Translations under genes and position numbers: made by a program | Shown: positions 36,723 to 45,725 of the stretch, one piece after another | How the letters are laid out: the number at the start of each line of letters is the position of its first letter | Position numbering within the stretch: position 1 is the first letter of the stretch | From: Fuerstiella marisgermanici | GTDB lineage: Bacteria > Planctomycetota > Planctomycetia > Planctomycetales > Planctomycetaceae | Reading direction: 5' to 3' | Length of the DNA: 64,000 nucleotides | Assembly (NCBI RefSeq): GCF_001983935.1 | Contig: NZ_CP017641.1 | Location: 8,358,001-8,422,000 of the forward strand | Notes under the pieces: generated by a model | What the model saw: the letters and a program-made list of their open reading frames with translations, nothing else | Databases searched by the model: none | Told to the model about the DNA's origin: nothing

Positions 36723-37775
36723 TCAGCTTTTCACGCCTCGGTAAATGATTTCTTTAGCCTCTGCCACTTGCCTTAGCCGCATTTCAACTCCTTGCTGGGC
36801 CAGAACGATCAAGGTGTCGTCGGGCGAAAGCTGGTAGTCCGCTGGTGGATCTCTACTGACGGTGCCATCGCGTGATCGCACAGCCAGTACTACAAAACGA
36901 TTGCCGGTACCAAAGGAAATGTGCTCAAGAGCCTGGCCACACAAGTCTGAGTTCGCGGGCACGCGCAAATCTGAGATGTGCAGTCCGATCTGTTCAAGAT
37001 CCTCAGACAAAGTATCTTGATCCAAAGAACCGAACAGAAGGTCCTCCGCCGACGGCCGTGTAATCAGTCGGGCGATCCTTGATGCGCCGATGGCGGCGGG
37101 AAGCACAACCCGAGTCGCACCTGACCTCAGCAGCTTCTTTTCGGTCGACGGATACTCACCGCGAGCAATGATCTCCACATCATGATTCAACTCCCGCGCG
37201 GTCAGCGTGATGAACACGTTGGCGGCGTCATCGGGGAGTACCGTTGCCAGCACGCGAGCTCGAGCGATGCCAGCCGACTCCAGCACTTTTTCTTCTGTCG
37301 CGTCGCCGATCAAAACTGACATGCCAGCGGTTTCAGCTTCCTGCAGTCGCTCCTGATTCGTATCGATGACCAGGAAGTCCTGACTGGACTTGGAAAGTTC
37401 CTCAGCCAGAATCCGTCCGACTCTTCCGAAGCCGCAGACGATTACGTGATTCGATAGCTTTTCTATTCCCTTTGTCATGCGCCTCGCCCCGAGAAATCGG
37501 TTCAGTTCCCCTTCCGCAATCATCTGCACAAAGCCCCCCATTACATAAATCGCAGACGTGCATCCAGCTACAATGACGATCATTGTGAACACGCGCAGCG
37601 ATGGGGCGTCGATAGGCCTGACCTCACGAAAACCAACACCGAAAATAGTGATGGTGACCATGTAAACGGCTTCCAGAACCGTCCATCCGGCCACCATATA
37701 ACCAACAATCGCAACTACGCACGAAACGACGAAGACAATCGCTCCGATTAAGACTTTCTTGATTGAAGACTGCAT
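36723..37775 (-). CDS. Potassium channel with RCK (TrkA-N and TrkA-C) domains
   Basis: A 350-residue MthK-like channel subunit. Two transmembrane helices near residues 8-30 and 62-85 flank a pore loop (TITIFGVGFREVRP). The filter keeps VGF but has IFG in front instead of the common TT. A TrkA-N Rossmann domain begins at about residue 110 (HVIVCGFGRVGRILAEELSK, then VIDTNQERL and GDATEEKVLESAGI). A TrkA-C domain ends the protein (YQLSPDDTLIVLAQQ). It should control K+ flux in response to a ligand such as Ca2+ or nucleotide. Confidence 0.92.
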   Translation of the reverse strand: MQSSIKKVLIGAIVFVVSCVVAIVGYMVAGWTVLEAVYMVTITIFGVGFREVRPIDAPSLRVFTMIVIVAGCTSAIYVMGGFVQMIAEGELNRFLGARRMTKGIEKLSNHVIVCGFGRVGRILAEELSKSSQDFLVIDTNQERLQEAETAGMSVLIGDATEEKVLESAGIARARVLATVLPDDAANVFITLTARELNHDVEIIARGEYPSTEKKLLRSGATRVVLPAAIGASRIARLITRPSAEDLLFGSLDQDTLSEDLEQIGLHISDLRVPANSDLCGQALEHISFGTGNRFVVLAVRSRDGTVSRDPPADYQLSPDDTLIVLAQQGVEMRLRQVAEAKEIIYRGVKS

Positions 37776-37841
37776 CGGGCGGTCGACCAGCGTTTGGGGA
37801 TAAAGGTGTATTCAATTGCCATCGATCCCATCCATTTTTAT

Positions 37842-39296
37842 TTAGTTCGAAACCACGCAGGAAGTTTTCGGATCACACTGGTAGTCGAAAAACTTGCGCC
37901 GCTTGATGACTTCTGCGACGGACTGGGGCACCATTTGCTCCCATGTGCTGTCGCATTCGCCAATAAGTTGCAGCACTTCTCGGGAGAAGATGCTGAGACA
38001 GTCATGGCTGAAGTTGTCCAGATCGTTGATTCCTCCGTGGTCACGCAAGTAGCCGTAGAGTTTCTCCAGTCCTGGCTCGACTTTCAGGTTGTCACAGGTT
38101 GTCAGTTCTCCCGTTTCCTGATCGAGCAGCGGGTAGCAATAAATTTTCAGCTCGTTCTTAAACAGACGCCCAAACGATTCCAGGATGCCTCCGTCCAGCG
38201 TCGTGTAATACTTTTCGTCGAACAGATCTCGCAGGCTGGCTGCACCCATCGTGATCGCAATCCGTTCGCGCGTGCACTGAGACAGGTAGGCGGCCAGGCG
38301 GTAGTATTCGAAGTAGTCGGAAATCAGGACGTTCATGCCGCATGCTGCCATCACGTCGGCTCGAGCCAAAAAGTCGCGGCGGTCGATTTCGCCTTCGGCT
38401 TTCAGGTTTCGCATCGTGATCTCCATGATTTGAGCGACCTCTTTGCCCTTGACGTCGGGCAGCTCAGAAAACTTTTCATGGGCACACCTCAGCATGTCCA
38501 GATTCACGTTGCAGACGGGGCGAAAGCTGCCGCGTTCCACCAGAATCGGTTTGCGATAAAGAAATTCAGAAGGCTGTAGTACGTCTCCATTGGCGGCAAA
38601 CATGGCGGCACCGCTTACGCCGAGTTCCACCAACTTCAGGCTCATCAGGCGGTTGTCGACCCGGCGAAATGCAATGCCGGAGAATTCGATCATGTCGATT
38701 TCGATGCGAGATGTGGACAGTCCGTCCAGCAGCGAATCGACCAGTAATTCGGGTTCGTGATTGAAGGCGAAGGCACCGTACACCAGGTTGACGCCGACGA
38801 TGCCGAGTGCCTCCTGCTGCAGAGCGGTCTCGTGATCCAGCATTCGAACGTGAATAATGATCTGACTGTCTTCGTCGCGTGGGTGAGCCTGAAACTTAAT
38901 GCCCATCCACCCATGACATTCTGTGCCTCCCTTGTAGCCACGAGCGGCGACGGTGTCCGCGAAAGTAAAGAAGGTGCTGGTTTCACCACGTGCTTCGCGA
39001 AGTCGGTCCAGGTTAAGTTGGTGTTCCTGATCGAGCATTGCTTCCAGGCGTTCGCGACAAACGTACCTTCCGGCACGGCCATAAATGGCGTCGCTGACCT
39101 GCATGTCGTAAGCGGACATGCTTTTGGCGATTGTCCCGGCTCCGGCTCCAACACGAAAGAACCACCGCACGACTTCCTGGCCCGCTCCAATTTCGGCGAA
39201 CGTTCCGTACCGTCGTGGGTCGAGATTCACACTCAGTGCTTTCTGGTGTGTATCCATCGCGTCCAGCCCTGGTATTCCACTCGGTGCGTTCTGCAT
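37842..39296 (-). CDS. Conserved 484-aa protein of unknown function
   Basis: A large soluble protein with many invariant-looking blocks: DTHQKALSVNLDPRRYGTFA, EIGAGQEVVRWFFRVGAGAG, KSMSAYDMQVSDAIYGRAGR and TECHGWMGIKFQ. I recall this family from planctomycetes and Bacteroidetes, where database names vary (including a doubtful TonB-dependent receptor label). Nothing here looks like an outer-membrane barrel and there is no signal peptide. The start may be at 39296 or at the internal ATG at 39257 (MDTHQ). Function unknown. Confidence 0.82.
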   Translation of the reverse strand: MQNAPSGIPGLDAMDTHQKALSVNLDPRRYGTFAEIGAGQEVVRWFFRVGAGAGTIAKSMSAYDMQVSDAIYGRAGRYVCRERLEAMLDQEHQLNLDRLREARGETSTFFTFADTVAARGYKGGTECHGWMGIKFQAHPRDEDSQIIIHVRMLDHETALQQEALGIVGVNLVYGAFAFNHEPELLVDSLLDGLSTSRIEIDMIEFSGIAFRRVDNRLMSLKLVELGVSGAAMFAANGDVLQPSEFLYRKPILVERGSFRPVCNVNLDMLRCAHEKFSELPDVKGKEVAQIMEITMRNLKAEGEIDRRDFLARADVMAACGMNVLISDYFEYYRLAAYLSQCTRERIAITMGAASLRDLFDEKYYTTLDGGILESFGRLFKNELKIYCYPLLDQETGELTTCDNLKVEPGLEKLYGYLRDHGGINDLDNFSHDCLSIFSREVLQLIGECDSTWEQMVPQSVAEVIKRRKFFDYQCDPKTSCVVSN

Positions 39297-40062
39297 GTTC
39301 TTCGGCGTGTCCTTCTGTCAAATGAATGGAACGTTCCGCATCGCCCAGTCCCCGTATTGTCCGAATGGCGTTGCGAATCTGCGGCGGCAATCGAGTCCTT
39401 AAGCTAAACAGCAGCAGTCTGCGTGCCAACTTGGGGCCGCCGAACGAATCACCGGCAGATTTCGCCGGAACACCGCTTTACGAAGTTGGCGAAGCCTTCG
39501 CCGTTGGTGGAAGCGCAACCTTGCTGCGCAGTTAACGGGACGTTTTGCCCAGGAAAGCGGCATCTCTCTGTCGGTCGATTACGTGAACCGCAACGGCGTG
39601 CCGGCGCGGAACGAAGGTTTGCAGCTTGTTGTCGCAGCAGCAAACTCTTCCGCTTCTTCCAGGTTCGCTTGCGGCAGTGAAAGTCATCGCAGCGGCAAAG
39701 CTGCAGAAACTGCCGATCCGATGGCTCACAACGGGACGAATCACGGGATTCCCCCTCCAAATTCATGAATGAATCAAAGTTGCGGCTTGAATTCTTTCAA
39801 ATCTGAAGAAAACCGTGTTGACATAAAAATGCGATCCGAACTATCACTCGGCCTCTCAAGCCGAACTCACTTCTGAGTTCAACATTCCTCTCTCATTCTT
39901 CCCTTCATTCCCAGCCCGGGAAACCCAGAACAAAAGACTCTCCTCAAGGAGTCGCGTGGCTTCGTGTTGTTCCTTCTCAGAACTTCGCAACGGTCACAGT
40001 TGTTCGACTAATTCTCTCAGACTTTCCTCTCTCTTCCGCCCTGCTCACAAGTTGAGGACATC
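39297..40062. other. Intergenic region, 766 bp, no confident gene
   Basis: Several short plus-strand frames exist between 39326 and 39768, but they change frame, lack ribosome sites and match no family I know. The last 280 bases before the AAA+ gene are pyrimidine-rich (for example CTCTCTCATTCTTCCCTTC), perhaps a long leader. TTGAGGAC precedes the start codon at 40063. Confidence 0.5.
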
Positions 40063-41565
40063 ATGAACGAGTTCCCTTCTGGCGCTCATCATGAGCCGCA
40101 AATTCTCCGATTCCCTGGTGGCTCATCACCGGTCGGACAAAGCCTGGCTCCTGAAACTCCCACCGAAACTCCTGTCGAAACAGCGCCACCTCCCCAATCG
40201 GTTTTGGTGTTTTCGCCACGCCCGGGAGCTCGACAACTTCTTGCCGATGACGTCCGCAAACGTGGTATGTCGGTTTGCGAAACAGACAGCCCTGACGCGA
40301 TGCTGTTTCATCTCAGCCGTCAGGAATTCCAAATCTGCATCATCGACGATGCGGACAACGTATCACGACTTCAGGAAGTCAACGCCGCCATCCGCAGCCA
40401 CTCAAAGGCGGCTCAGGTGTTGTGCATTGTTTCTGAAGATTCTCGTTGGGGACGCGAAACGGTTCCCAGCTTCGAATGCGACGTTGTCGAACGACCATTC
40501 TCCGCTACTCGCTTCGGAGCGGCTCTGCAAACGGCCATGCAGAAGACCGAACTGATCCGCGAGAACGAAAACCTGAAGCGTCAGTTGCTGAACCGCAATC
40601 TGATGGACCTGGTCGGCAGCACGCCCGCCATGCAGGCTTTGCGAGAAAGCATTCGCATCGCCGCCGATGACGATCGAACGGTTCTTGTTCGTGGCGAAGC
40701 CGGCAGCGGTACGACTCTGATTGCTGAAGGTTTGCACCGCTGCAGCCGTCGAGCTGAAAAGCCATTCCTGCGGATCGACTGCAGTTTGCATTCGGTTGAA
40801 ACGCTGGAGCACCAATTGTTTGGTGATGAACATCCGGAAGGTTTCCCTGGCTATCTGAAGATGGCCGACGGCGGTTCTATTCTGCTGGACAACGTGGAAA
40901 CCGTTGCTTTGCCGTTCCAGAAAAAGCTGGCTCAGCTGCTGGAACGTCGAGCGACCTCCATACTGAACGGGACGAAGGATTCGCCCAACATCCGCTTTAT
41001 TGCTGCGACGCATTCGGATCTGAACAGACTGGCCATGGAAGGTCGGTTCCGTGACGATCTGCTGCAGCACCTAAGCGGTATTACTTTGCAGTCGCCACCT
41101 CTGCGAGTGCGACAGAACGACATTCCACTGCTTGTGGAACACTTTATTGGTGAAATTTCGCTCAAGGAAGGACGACCTCCTCGTGAGGTGAGCACGGAAG
41201 CTCTTTCTGTTCTTGAGGGTCACAGCTGGCCGGGCAACATTCGCGAATTGCAGAACGTGGTCGAGCGAGCCTGCACGATCGAAGTTGGCGGCGTGATTGA
41301 CGCGGGCAGCATTCGACCCTGGCTGAAGAATGAAACGACCGAAGAAACGGGCGTCGAAAGCGTGGGCATGACGCTGCGGGAAATGGAACGCAAGCTGATC
41401 GAATCCACATTCGCTCGCTGTAACGGTAACCGCGAACGGACGGCTCAGATCCTGAAAATTGGCCTGCGAACGCTGTCCGGGAAGTTAAGAGAATACGGCT
41501 ACCCGCCTCGTGGGGGTCCCGGATCGAACCTGAAGATTCAGTTTGCAGAACGCCGAGCTGCTTAA
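40063..41565 (+). CDS. Sigma-54-activator-like AAA+ regulator with degenerate ATPase motifs
   Basis: A 500-residue protein in NtrC-like order. A receiver-like domain spans about residues 45-165 (SVLVFSPRPGARQLLADDVR), with IIDDAD where the phosphorylated aspartate would be expected. A central AAA+ domain spans about 183-410, and a Fis-type helix-turn-helix lies at about 455-478 (NRERTAQILKIGLRTLSGKL). The Walker A reads GEAGSGTT (residues 211-218), lacking the lysine. Walker B reads GGSILLDN instead of DE, and the sigma-54 contact loop GAFTGA is replaced (QLFGDEHPEGFPGY). DNA binding is likely, but ATP-driven sigma-54 activation is not. Confidence 0.88.
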   Translation: MNEFPSGAHHEPQILRFPGGSSPVGQSLAPETPTETPVETAPPPQSVLVFSPRPGARQLLADDVRKRGMSVCETDSPDAMLFHLSRQEFQICIIDDADNVSRLQEVNAAIRSHSKAAQVLCIVSEDSRWGRETVPSFECDVVERPFSATRFGAALQTAMQKTELIRENENLKRQLLNRNLMDLVGSTPAMQALRESIRIAADDDRTVLVRGEAGSGTTLIAEGLHRCSRRAEKPFLRIDCSLHSVETLEHQLFGDEHPEGFPGYLKMADGGSILLDNVETVALPFQKKLAQLLERRATSILNGTKDSPNIRFIAATHSDLNRLAMEGRFRDDLLQHLSGITLQSPPLRVRQNDIPLLVEHFIGEISLKEGRPPREVSTEALSVLEGHSWPGNIRELQNVVERACTIEVGGVIDAGSIRPWLKNETTEETGVESVGMTLREMERKLIESTFARCNGNRERTAQILKIGLRTLSGKLREYGYPPRGGPGSNLKIQFAERRAA

Positions 41566-41712
41566 GGGGATGTTGGTCCCCGGCTCGATTCGAGCTTTCG
41601 CTCGAAAACGCTGCCGCTGGTCGTTTTGAAGAGAGGCGGCAAAGCAGGTCAGTGTTTTTGACAGCGACTTGAATCAGGCAGCCGGACGCGTTTTGCAGAC
41701 AACAGGATTCAA

Positions 41713-41744
41713 AAGGGCGAGTTCCTCCACGGGGACTCGCCCTT
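41713..41744 (+). terminator. Hairpin after the AAA+ gene
   Basis: AAGGGCGAGT and ACTCGCCCTT form a perfect 10-bp stem around TCCTCCACGGGG, 147 bases after the AAA+ stop. The downstream tract is CCTGCGTTT, only weakly T-rich, so it is a probable but not ideal terminator. Confidence 0.6.
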
Positions 41745-41781
41745 CCTGCGTTTACGGCCTTTGAACTACACTTCTCGCACA

Positions 41782-42969
41782 ATGCTTCGCGCCTCATTCA
41801 GAACGATAAAACAGCTAATAACAGCCGTAGGGCTGCTGTTGCTGATCGTATTGCTGGCGGAAGTGGTGCTGCAGTTCCGGTCTCCGCCGCCAACGCCGAC
41901 AATTGCCAGTCAGGTCAGCGGGCCATTGCGCGACCTGCTGGCTCCGTCAGCCGTCGTGCATCATGAAATGAAACGGCTCAGCCGATATCAGTCACCTGGT
42001 GACATCGCGTTTCAGACCAACAGCTTTGGCCTTCGCGGTGATGAGCCCATTCAGCCAAAACCTGAAGGCGTGTTGCGGATTGTTTTGTTGGGCGACGAGA
42101 CGATCCTGGGTGCGGACATGCAGCCGGAAAACACCATCCCCAACCGGCTGCAGAATCTTCTGGCGAAGGAGACCGGACAACAGGTGGAAGTGTTGAACGC
42201 GGGAGTCCCAGGCTACAGCCCGTTGTTGTCGCTTCTTCAGTTTCGGCAGGAATTGAATCAGCTGGCGGCTGAGGTCGTGATTCTGCATTTTGATATGAGT
42301 GACGTGGCGGACGATGCCATCTACCGACGCTGGTTAAAGGAATCGGAAGGCCGCCAGATCTGCCTCAACCCGATGCTGGCGCCGTCGCCGAGTTCTTCGA
42401 ATGCTGCCTTAAGTCGCTTACAGCAATCAGCGCTACTGCGTTTGTTGCAGGGGAAGGCGGGTTTGACGGTCGATGCGACAAGCGGGCCTGTGGTATCACT
42501 GCAGCAACAATACGAATGGACAACTGCCGGTCAGGCCGATCTTCGGCTTCAGGTGCGTCATGCATTGGATCCGCTGCAACGGCTGGCCGCTTATGCCGCT
42601 CAACAACCGTTTCTGTTGTTGGTGAGTACCTCGCCGGTGCCATGGCAGGTGACCGGAGCGGACGAGTTTCCCACGATTGCCAGCGCATTGAGTACTGCGT
42701 CGGCGTGGCCGGTTGACGGCGATCTTCCTCAACGGATCGTCAGCGCGGTATGCGAGCAGTCTGCTGTGCCGTACTGCGACGCGACTGCCGCGTTTCGTTC
42801 GTTTAGTCAGCCCGAGAAACTGTTCGAAAGCGATTCCACTTCCCTGTCGGCCTATGGGAATGCTCTTTACGCTCGCGAGATTGCGTCTATGCTTCTGCAA
42901 ACGCCGAAATTCGCCAGCCTGTTTTCCAGTTCGAACCAGATTTCAGCTCAGCCCGCCGTGCGGCAATAA
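41782..42969 (+). CDS. Membrane-anchored SGNH-hydrolase-like protein with altered active site
   Basis: 395 residues from the ATG at 41782. A TTG at 41761 would add seven residues. An N-terminal transmembrane anchor (LITAVGLLLLIVLLAEVVLQ) is followed by an SGNH-like fold. Block I reads VLLGDETILGADM, where GDS is expected, so the nucleophile serine is replaced by glutamate. Block II keeps LNAGVPGYS. The final block reads SDSTSLSAYGNALYA, with D but not the usual D-x-x-H. Esterase activity is doubtful and a binding role is possible. It ends 15 bases before the glutamate dehydrogenase gene. Confidence 0.78.
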   Translation: MLRASFRTIKQLITAVGLLLLIVLLAEVVLQFRSPPPTPTIASQVSGPLRDLLAPSAVVHHEMKRLSRYQSPGDIAFQTNSFGLRGDEPIQPKPEGVLRIVLLGDETILGADMQPENTIPNRLQNLLAKETGQQVEVLNAGVPGYSPLLSLLQFRQELNQLAAEVVILHFDMSDVADDAIYRRWLKESEGRQICLNPMLAPSPSSSNAALSRLQQSALLRLLQGKAGLTVDATSGPVVSLQQQYEWTTAGQADLRLQVRHALDPLQRLAAYAAQQPFLLLVSTSPVPWQVTGADEFPTIASALSTASAWPVDGDLPQRIVSAVCEQSAVPYCDATAAFRSFSQPEKLFESDSTSLSAYGNALYAREIASMLLQTPKFASLFSSSNQISAQPAVRQ

Positions 42970-42984
42970 CAAAAAGTACCTGAC

Positions 42985-44214
42985 ATGAACGCTTACGAGT
43001 CTGCCAGCCACTACTTCGAAAACGCCGCGTCCGTGATGGACCTGTCGCCCAACATGAAGAAGTTGTTGAGTACTCCGGAACGCGAAGTCAAAGTGCAGGT
43101 GGCGATGAAAATGGACAACGGCGAAATCGCCACGTTCGTCGGCTATCGCATTCAACACAATAGTGCTCGCGGACCCATGAAGGGCGGGCTGCGGTTTCAC
43201 CACGAAGTCGATTCCGATGAAGTGCTGGCCCTGGCATCGCTGATGACATGGAAGACCGCCGTGGTTGATATTCCGTACGGTGGAGCCAAAGGCGGGATCA
43301 CCGTTTCGCCCAAGACGCTTAGCAGCAACGAACTGGAACTGATGACTCGCCGCTTTGTCGATGAGCTGCAGGACGTCATCGGCCCGGATAAGGATATCCC
43401 GGCTCCCGACATGGGCACGAACTCACAGGTGATGGCATGGATCGTCAACCAGTACGAACGCTACCACGGTTTCAACCCAGCTTGCGTGACGGGCAAGCCG
43501 ATTGAATTACACGGCGCCGACGGTCGCGAAGAAGCCACCGGGCGAGGCGTCGGGCTTCTCACCGAAGCGCTGCTGGCCAAGGACAAGCGAAATCTTCAGG
43601 ACACCACCGTCGCCATTCAGGGATTCGGCAACGTCGGTTCTTTTGCCGCGTCTTACATTGCTGAAAAGGGAGGAAAGGTCGTCGCGATTTCGGATATCAG
43701 CGGTGGCCGCTTCAATTCAAAAGGCATCAACATTTCTGCGGCACTCGAGCACGTCAGGCAGAATGGTTCGCTAAAGGGGTTTGAATCCGAAAAAGATATC
43801 TCCAACGACGAATTGCTGGCTCTGGATGTCGACGTTCTGATTCCCGCTGCGTTGGGCGGTGTTTTGAAAAAGGAAAACGCCGGCGATGTGCGAGCCAAAT
43901 ATCTGATCGAAGCCGCCAATGGTCCGGTGACGCCGGATGCTGACCAGATTCTGACTGACCGAGGAGTTGTCATCCTTCCCGACATTCTGGCCAATGCCGG
44001 CGGCGTGACGGTAAGTTATTTTGAATGGGTTCAGAATCAGCAATATTTCCGATGGGATCTGGAACGCACGCGTACTGAATTAAAGAAGAAACTCACTCGC
44101 AGCTTTGAAAAGATGTGGGACATCGCGACGGAGAAGCACATTCCACTTAGGTCTGCCGCCTACCTGATGGGCATCGGACGTGTCGGCCGCGCGACTGTGT
44201 TGGCCGGGATTTAA
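42985..44214 (+). CDS. gdhA: Glutamate dehydrogenase (Glu/Leu/Phe/Val family)
   Basis: A 409-residue enzyme interconverting glutamate and 2-oxoglutarate with ammonia. The substrate site [13 protein letters not shown] and catalytic lysine in PYGGAKGGI are present, as is the aspartate in [16 protein letters not shown]. The dinucleotide fold begins at [17 protein letters not shown]. The length fits the hexameric class I-like enzymes of about 410 residues. Ligand preference for glutamate over leucine is inferred from overall likeness. PutA in the same window would supply glutamate, but the two genes are 20 kb apart. Confidence 0.95.
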   Translation: MNAYESASHYFENAASVMDLSPNMKKLLSTPEREVKVQVAMKMDNGEIATFVGYRIQHNSARGPMKGGLRFHHEVDSDEVLALASLMTWKTAVVDIPYGGAKGGITVSPKTLSSNELELMTRRFVDELQDVIGPDKDIPAPDMGTNSQVMAWIVNQYERYHGFNPACVTGKPIELHGADGREEATGRGVGLLTEALLAKDKRNLQDTTVAIQGFGNVGSFAASYIAEKGGKVVAISDISGGRFNSKGINISAALEHVRQNGSLKGFESEKDISNDELLALDVDVLIPAALGGVLKKENAGDVRAKYLIEAANGPVTPDADQILTDRGVVILPDILANAGGVTVSYFEWVQNQQYFRWDLERTRTELKKKLTRSFEKMWDIATEKHIPLRSAAYLMGIGRVGRATVLAGI

Positions 44215-44410
44215 TTTCGTGGTTGGGACATCCAGCCTCAGCAGGATCAATCACTTATAATGTAAGTAGTGGGTATCGCCAGAAGTCCTTGCGGCGCGTG
44301 TGCCGCTAAGGGATTTCCCCGGCAGGGATTTCTGGCATGGTCCACAACGAACAAACGGCGGCCGCAGGCGATGTCCAGGACGGCTCGCAGATCAAGAAAA
44401 GGCACCATCC

Positions 44411-44935
44411 ATGAACATGCCCACGAATGAACTTACGTCTCTTCAGATTTTCAAGGGGATCGCCCCGGAAGAAGCGACCACCATTTGCGACGCACTGGAG
44501 GAAATGTCGTTTTCGGCAGGGGAAGAGATCCTGACGGAAGGCGACGACACTCAAGCACTGTGGATTATTCTGTCCGGCGAATGTGTCGTGAGCCGATCGT
44601 GCAGTGTGAACGACGTGCGAATTCTCGCGAATCTGAATGCCGGCGACGTGTTCGGAGAAATGTCCTTCGTCCGCACGGCTCCGCATTCTGCGACCATCAA
44701 AGCGACCTCGGACGTCACCGTTTGCTGTTACAGCCGAGCTCACTTTCGCGAGTTGAAGGCGAAATTCCCCGACGCCGTCTGCAACATCACGGCCAATATC
44801 GCGGCCGTTCTGGCCGAACGCCTCCGCCGCATGGACACATGGGTCTGCGAAATGGTTGACGGCCCCAAGGGCGACGATTACCGAGACGAATGGCAAACAT
44901 TCCGCTCCGCGGTCTACACCAACTGGAACTTCTAA
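44411..44935 (+). CDS. Cyclic-nucleotide-binding domain protein
   Basis: 174 residues from the ATG at 44411. The frame is open from 44300, but the intergenic palindromes there make an earlier start unlikely. Residues about 8-125 form one cNMP-binding domain: FKGIAPEEATTICDALEEMS, EEILTEGDDTQALWIILSGE and LNAGDVFGEMSFVRTAPHSA. The phosphate-binding arginine of true cAMP receptors is where RTAPHSATI stands. There is no helix-turn-helix C-terminus, so it is not a CRP-type regulator but a stand-alone sensor or subunit. The C-terminus is short and aromatic. Confidence 0.87.
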   Translation: MNMPTNELTSLQIFKGIAPEEATTICDALEEMSFSAGEEILTEGDDTQALWIILSGECVVSRSCSVNDVRILANLNAGDVFGEMSFVRTAPHSATIKATSDVTVCCYSRAHFRELKAKFPDAVCNITANIAAVLAERLRRMDTWVCEMVDGPKGDDYRDEWQTFRSAVYTNWNF

Positions 44936-45101
44936 GCAGGACGGCCTGCCAACCAGCCTGAGCCGACTCTCGAAATCGGAGTTGCGGCTGCTGCTTGCTG
45001 CTGGCCGGTGAGAGATGCTTGGTGTAAGCTGAGAGCTGCGAAGAAACTCCCGGAAAACGTTCAGATCCGGGAAAATCGCCGGTTCTTGTGAAAGGACGTA
45101 C

Positions 45102-45130
45102 TTGACAGTTCGTACTACAAGTCGAATAAA
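45102..45130 (+). promoter_or_regulatory. Candidate promoter upstream of the A-type carrier gene
   Basis: TTGACA at 45102-45107 is an exact -35 consensus. Seventeen bases later AATAAA gives a weak -10. Around it GTACTTGACAGTTCGTAC has GTAC at both ends. Only the -35 match is strong. The rest of 44936-45267 holds no gene. Confidence 0.35.
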
Positions 45131-45267
45131 CTATTCATAGGCACGCGAACGGCTCACCAACGGTGGGTTTTTCTTCACAGCAGTAAAATCACTTGGTTCC
45201 ATGGCGCGGTGGTGCCTTGGGGAATATACGGTTCGACTCAAAATTGAGTTCAGGAGTTATTGAAACA

Positions 45268-45600
45268 ATGAGTATTAATCTGACAGAAGCGGCGGCAAGT
45301 GAAATTCGACGTGTCATGGACGAGCAGAATCGTCCTGAACTCAAGTACGTCCGCGTAGGCGTCGTTGGCGGCGGTTGCAGCGGTTTTCAGTACTCGTTCG
45401 ACTTCACGAATGCGTACGACGAAACCGCCGACATGGTGACTGAACAGCACGGCGTCGGCGTTGTGGTCGACAAGAAGAGCGACCTGTTCCTCGACGGCAC
45501 CACAATCGACTTCTACACCGGCCTGGAAAAACGTGGCTTCACGTTCAATAACCCAAATGCCGTGAAGAGCTGCGGTTGCGGAAGCAGCTTCTCTGCCTAA
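45268..45600 (+). CDS. erpA: A-type iron-sulfur carrier (ErpA/IscA-like)
   Basis: 110 residues from the ATG at 45268, preceded by CAGGAG. The frame is open further upstream but that part has no family likeness. The three conserved cysteines are in GGGCSGFQY (Cys37) and SCGCGSSF (Cys102 and Cys104). It carries or inserts Fe-S clusters into target proteins. The start [20 protein letters not shown] is typical. It is a monocistronic unit with a strong terminator at 45637. The Suf-type genes lie 11 kb away. The symbol could equally be iscA or sufA. Confidence 0.93.
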   Translation: MSINLTEAAASEIRRVMDEQNRPELKYVRVGVVGGGCSGFQYSFDFTNAYDETADMVTEQHGVGVVVDKKSDLFLDGTTIDFYTGLEKRGFTFNNPNAVKSCGCGSSFSA

Positions 45601-45636
45601 CGTACGGCTTGCTGCAACAACAATGAATCTGACGTT

Positions 45637-45676
45637 GGCTGCGTTTCCGGATCTGGAAACGCAGCCTTCTTTTTTT
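45637..45676 (+). terminator. Rho-independent terminator of the A-type carrier gene
   Basis: GGCTGCGTTTCC and GGAAACGCAGCC form a perfect 12-bp stem with a 6-base loop (GGATCT), followed by TTCTTTTTTT. It lies 36 bases after the stop at 45600. Confidence 0.95.
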
Positions 45677-45725
45677 CGACGCTGGCAGTCGTGCGGTGTG
45701 CCGCTCCCTTGAACGCATCACCTCG

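Noticed and set aside
39326-39768. A possible small gene upstream of the AAA+ regulator
   Set aside because: The frames end or change at 39535 and 39583, with no start signal or likeness. I leave it as intergenic.
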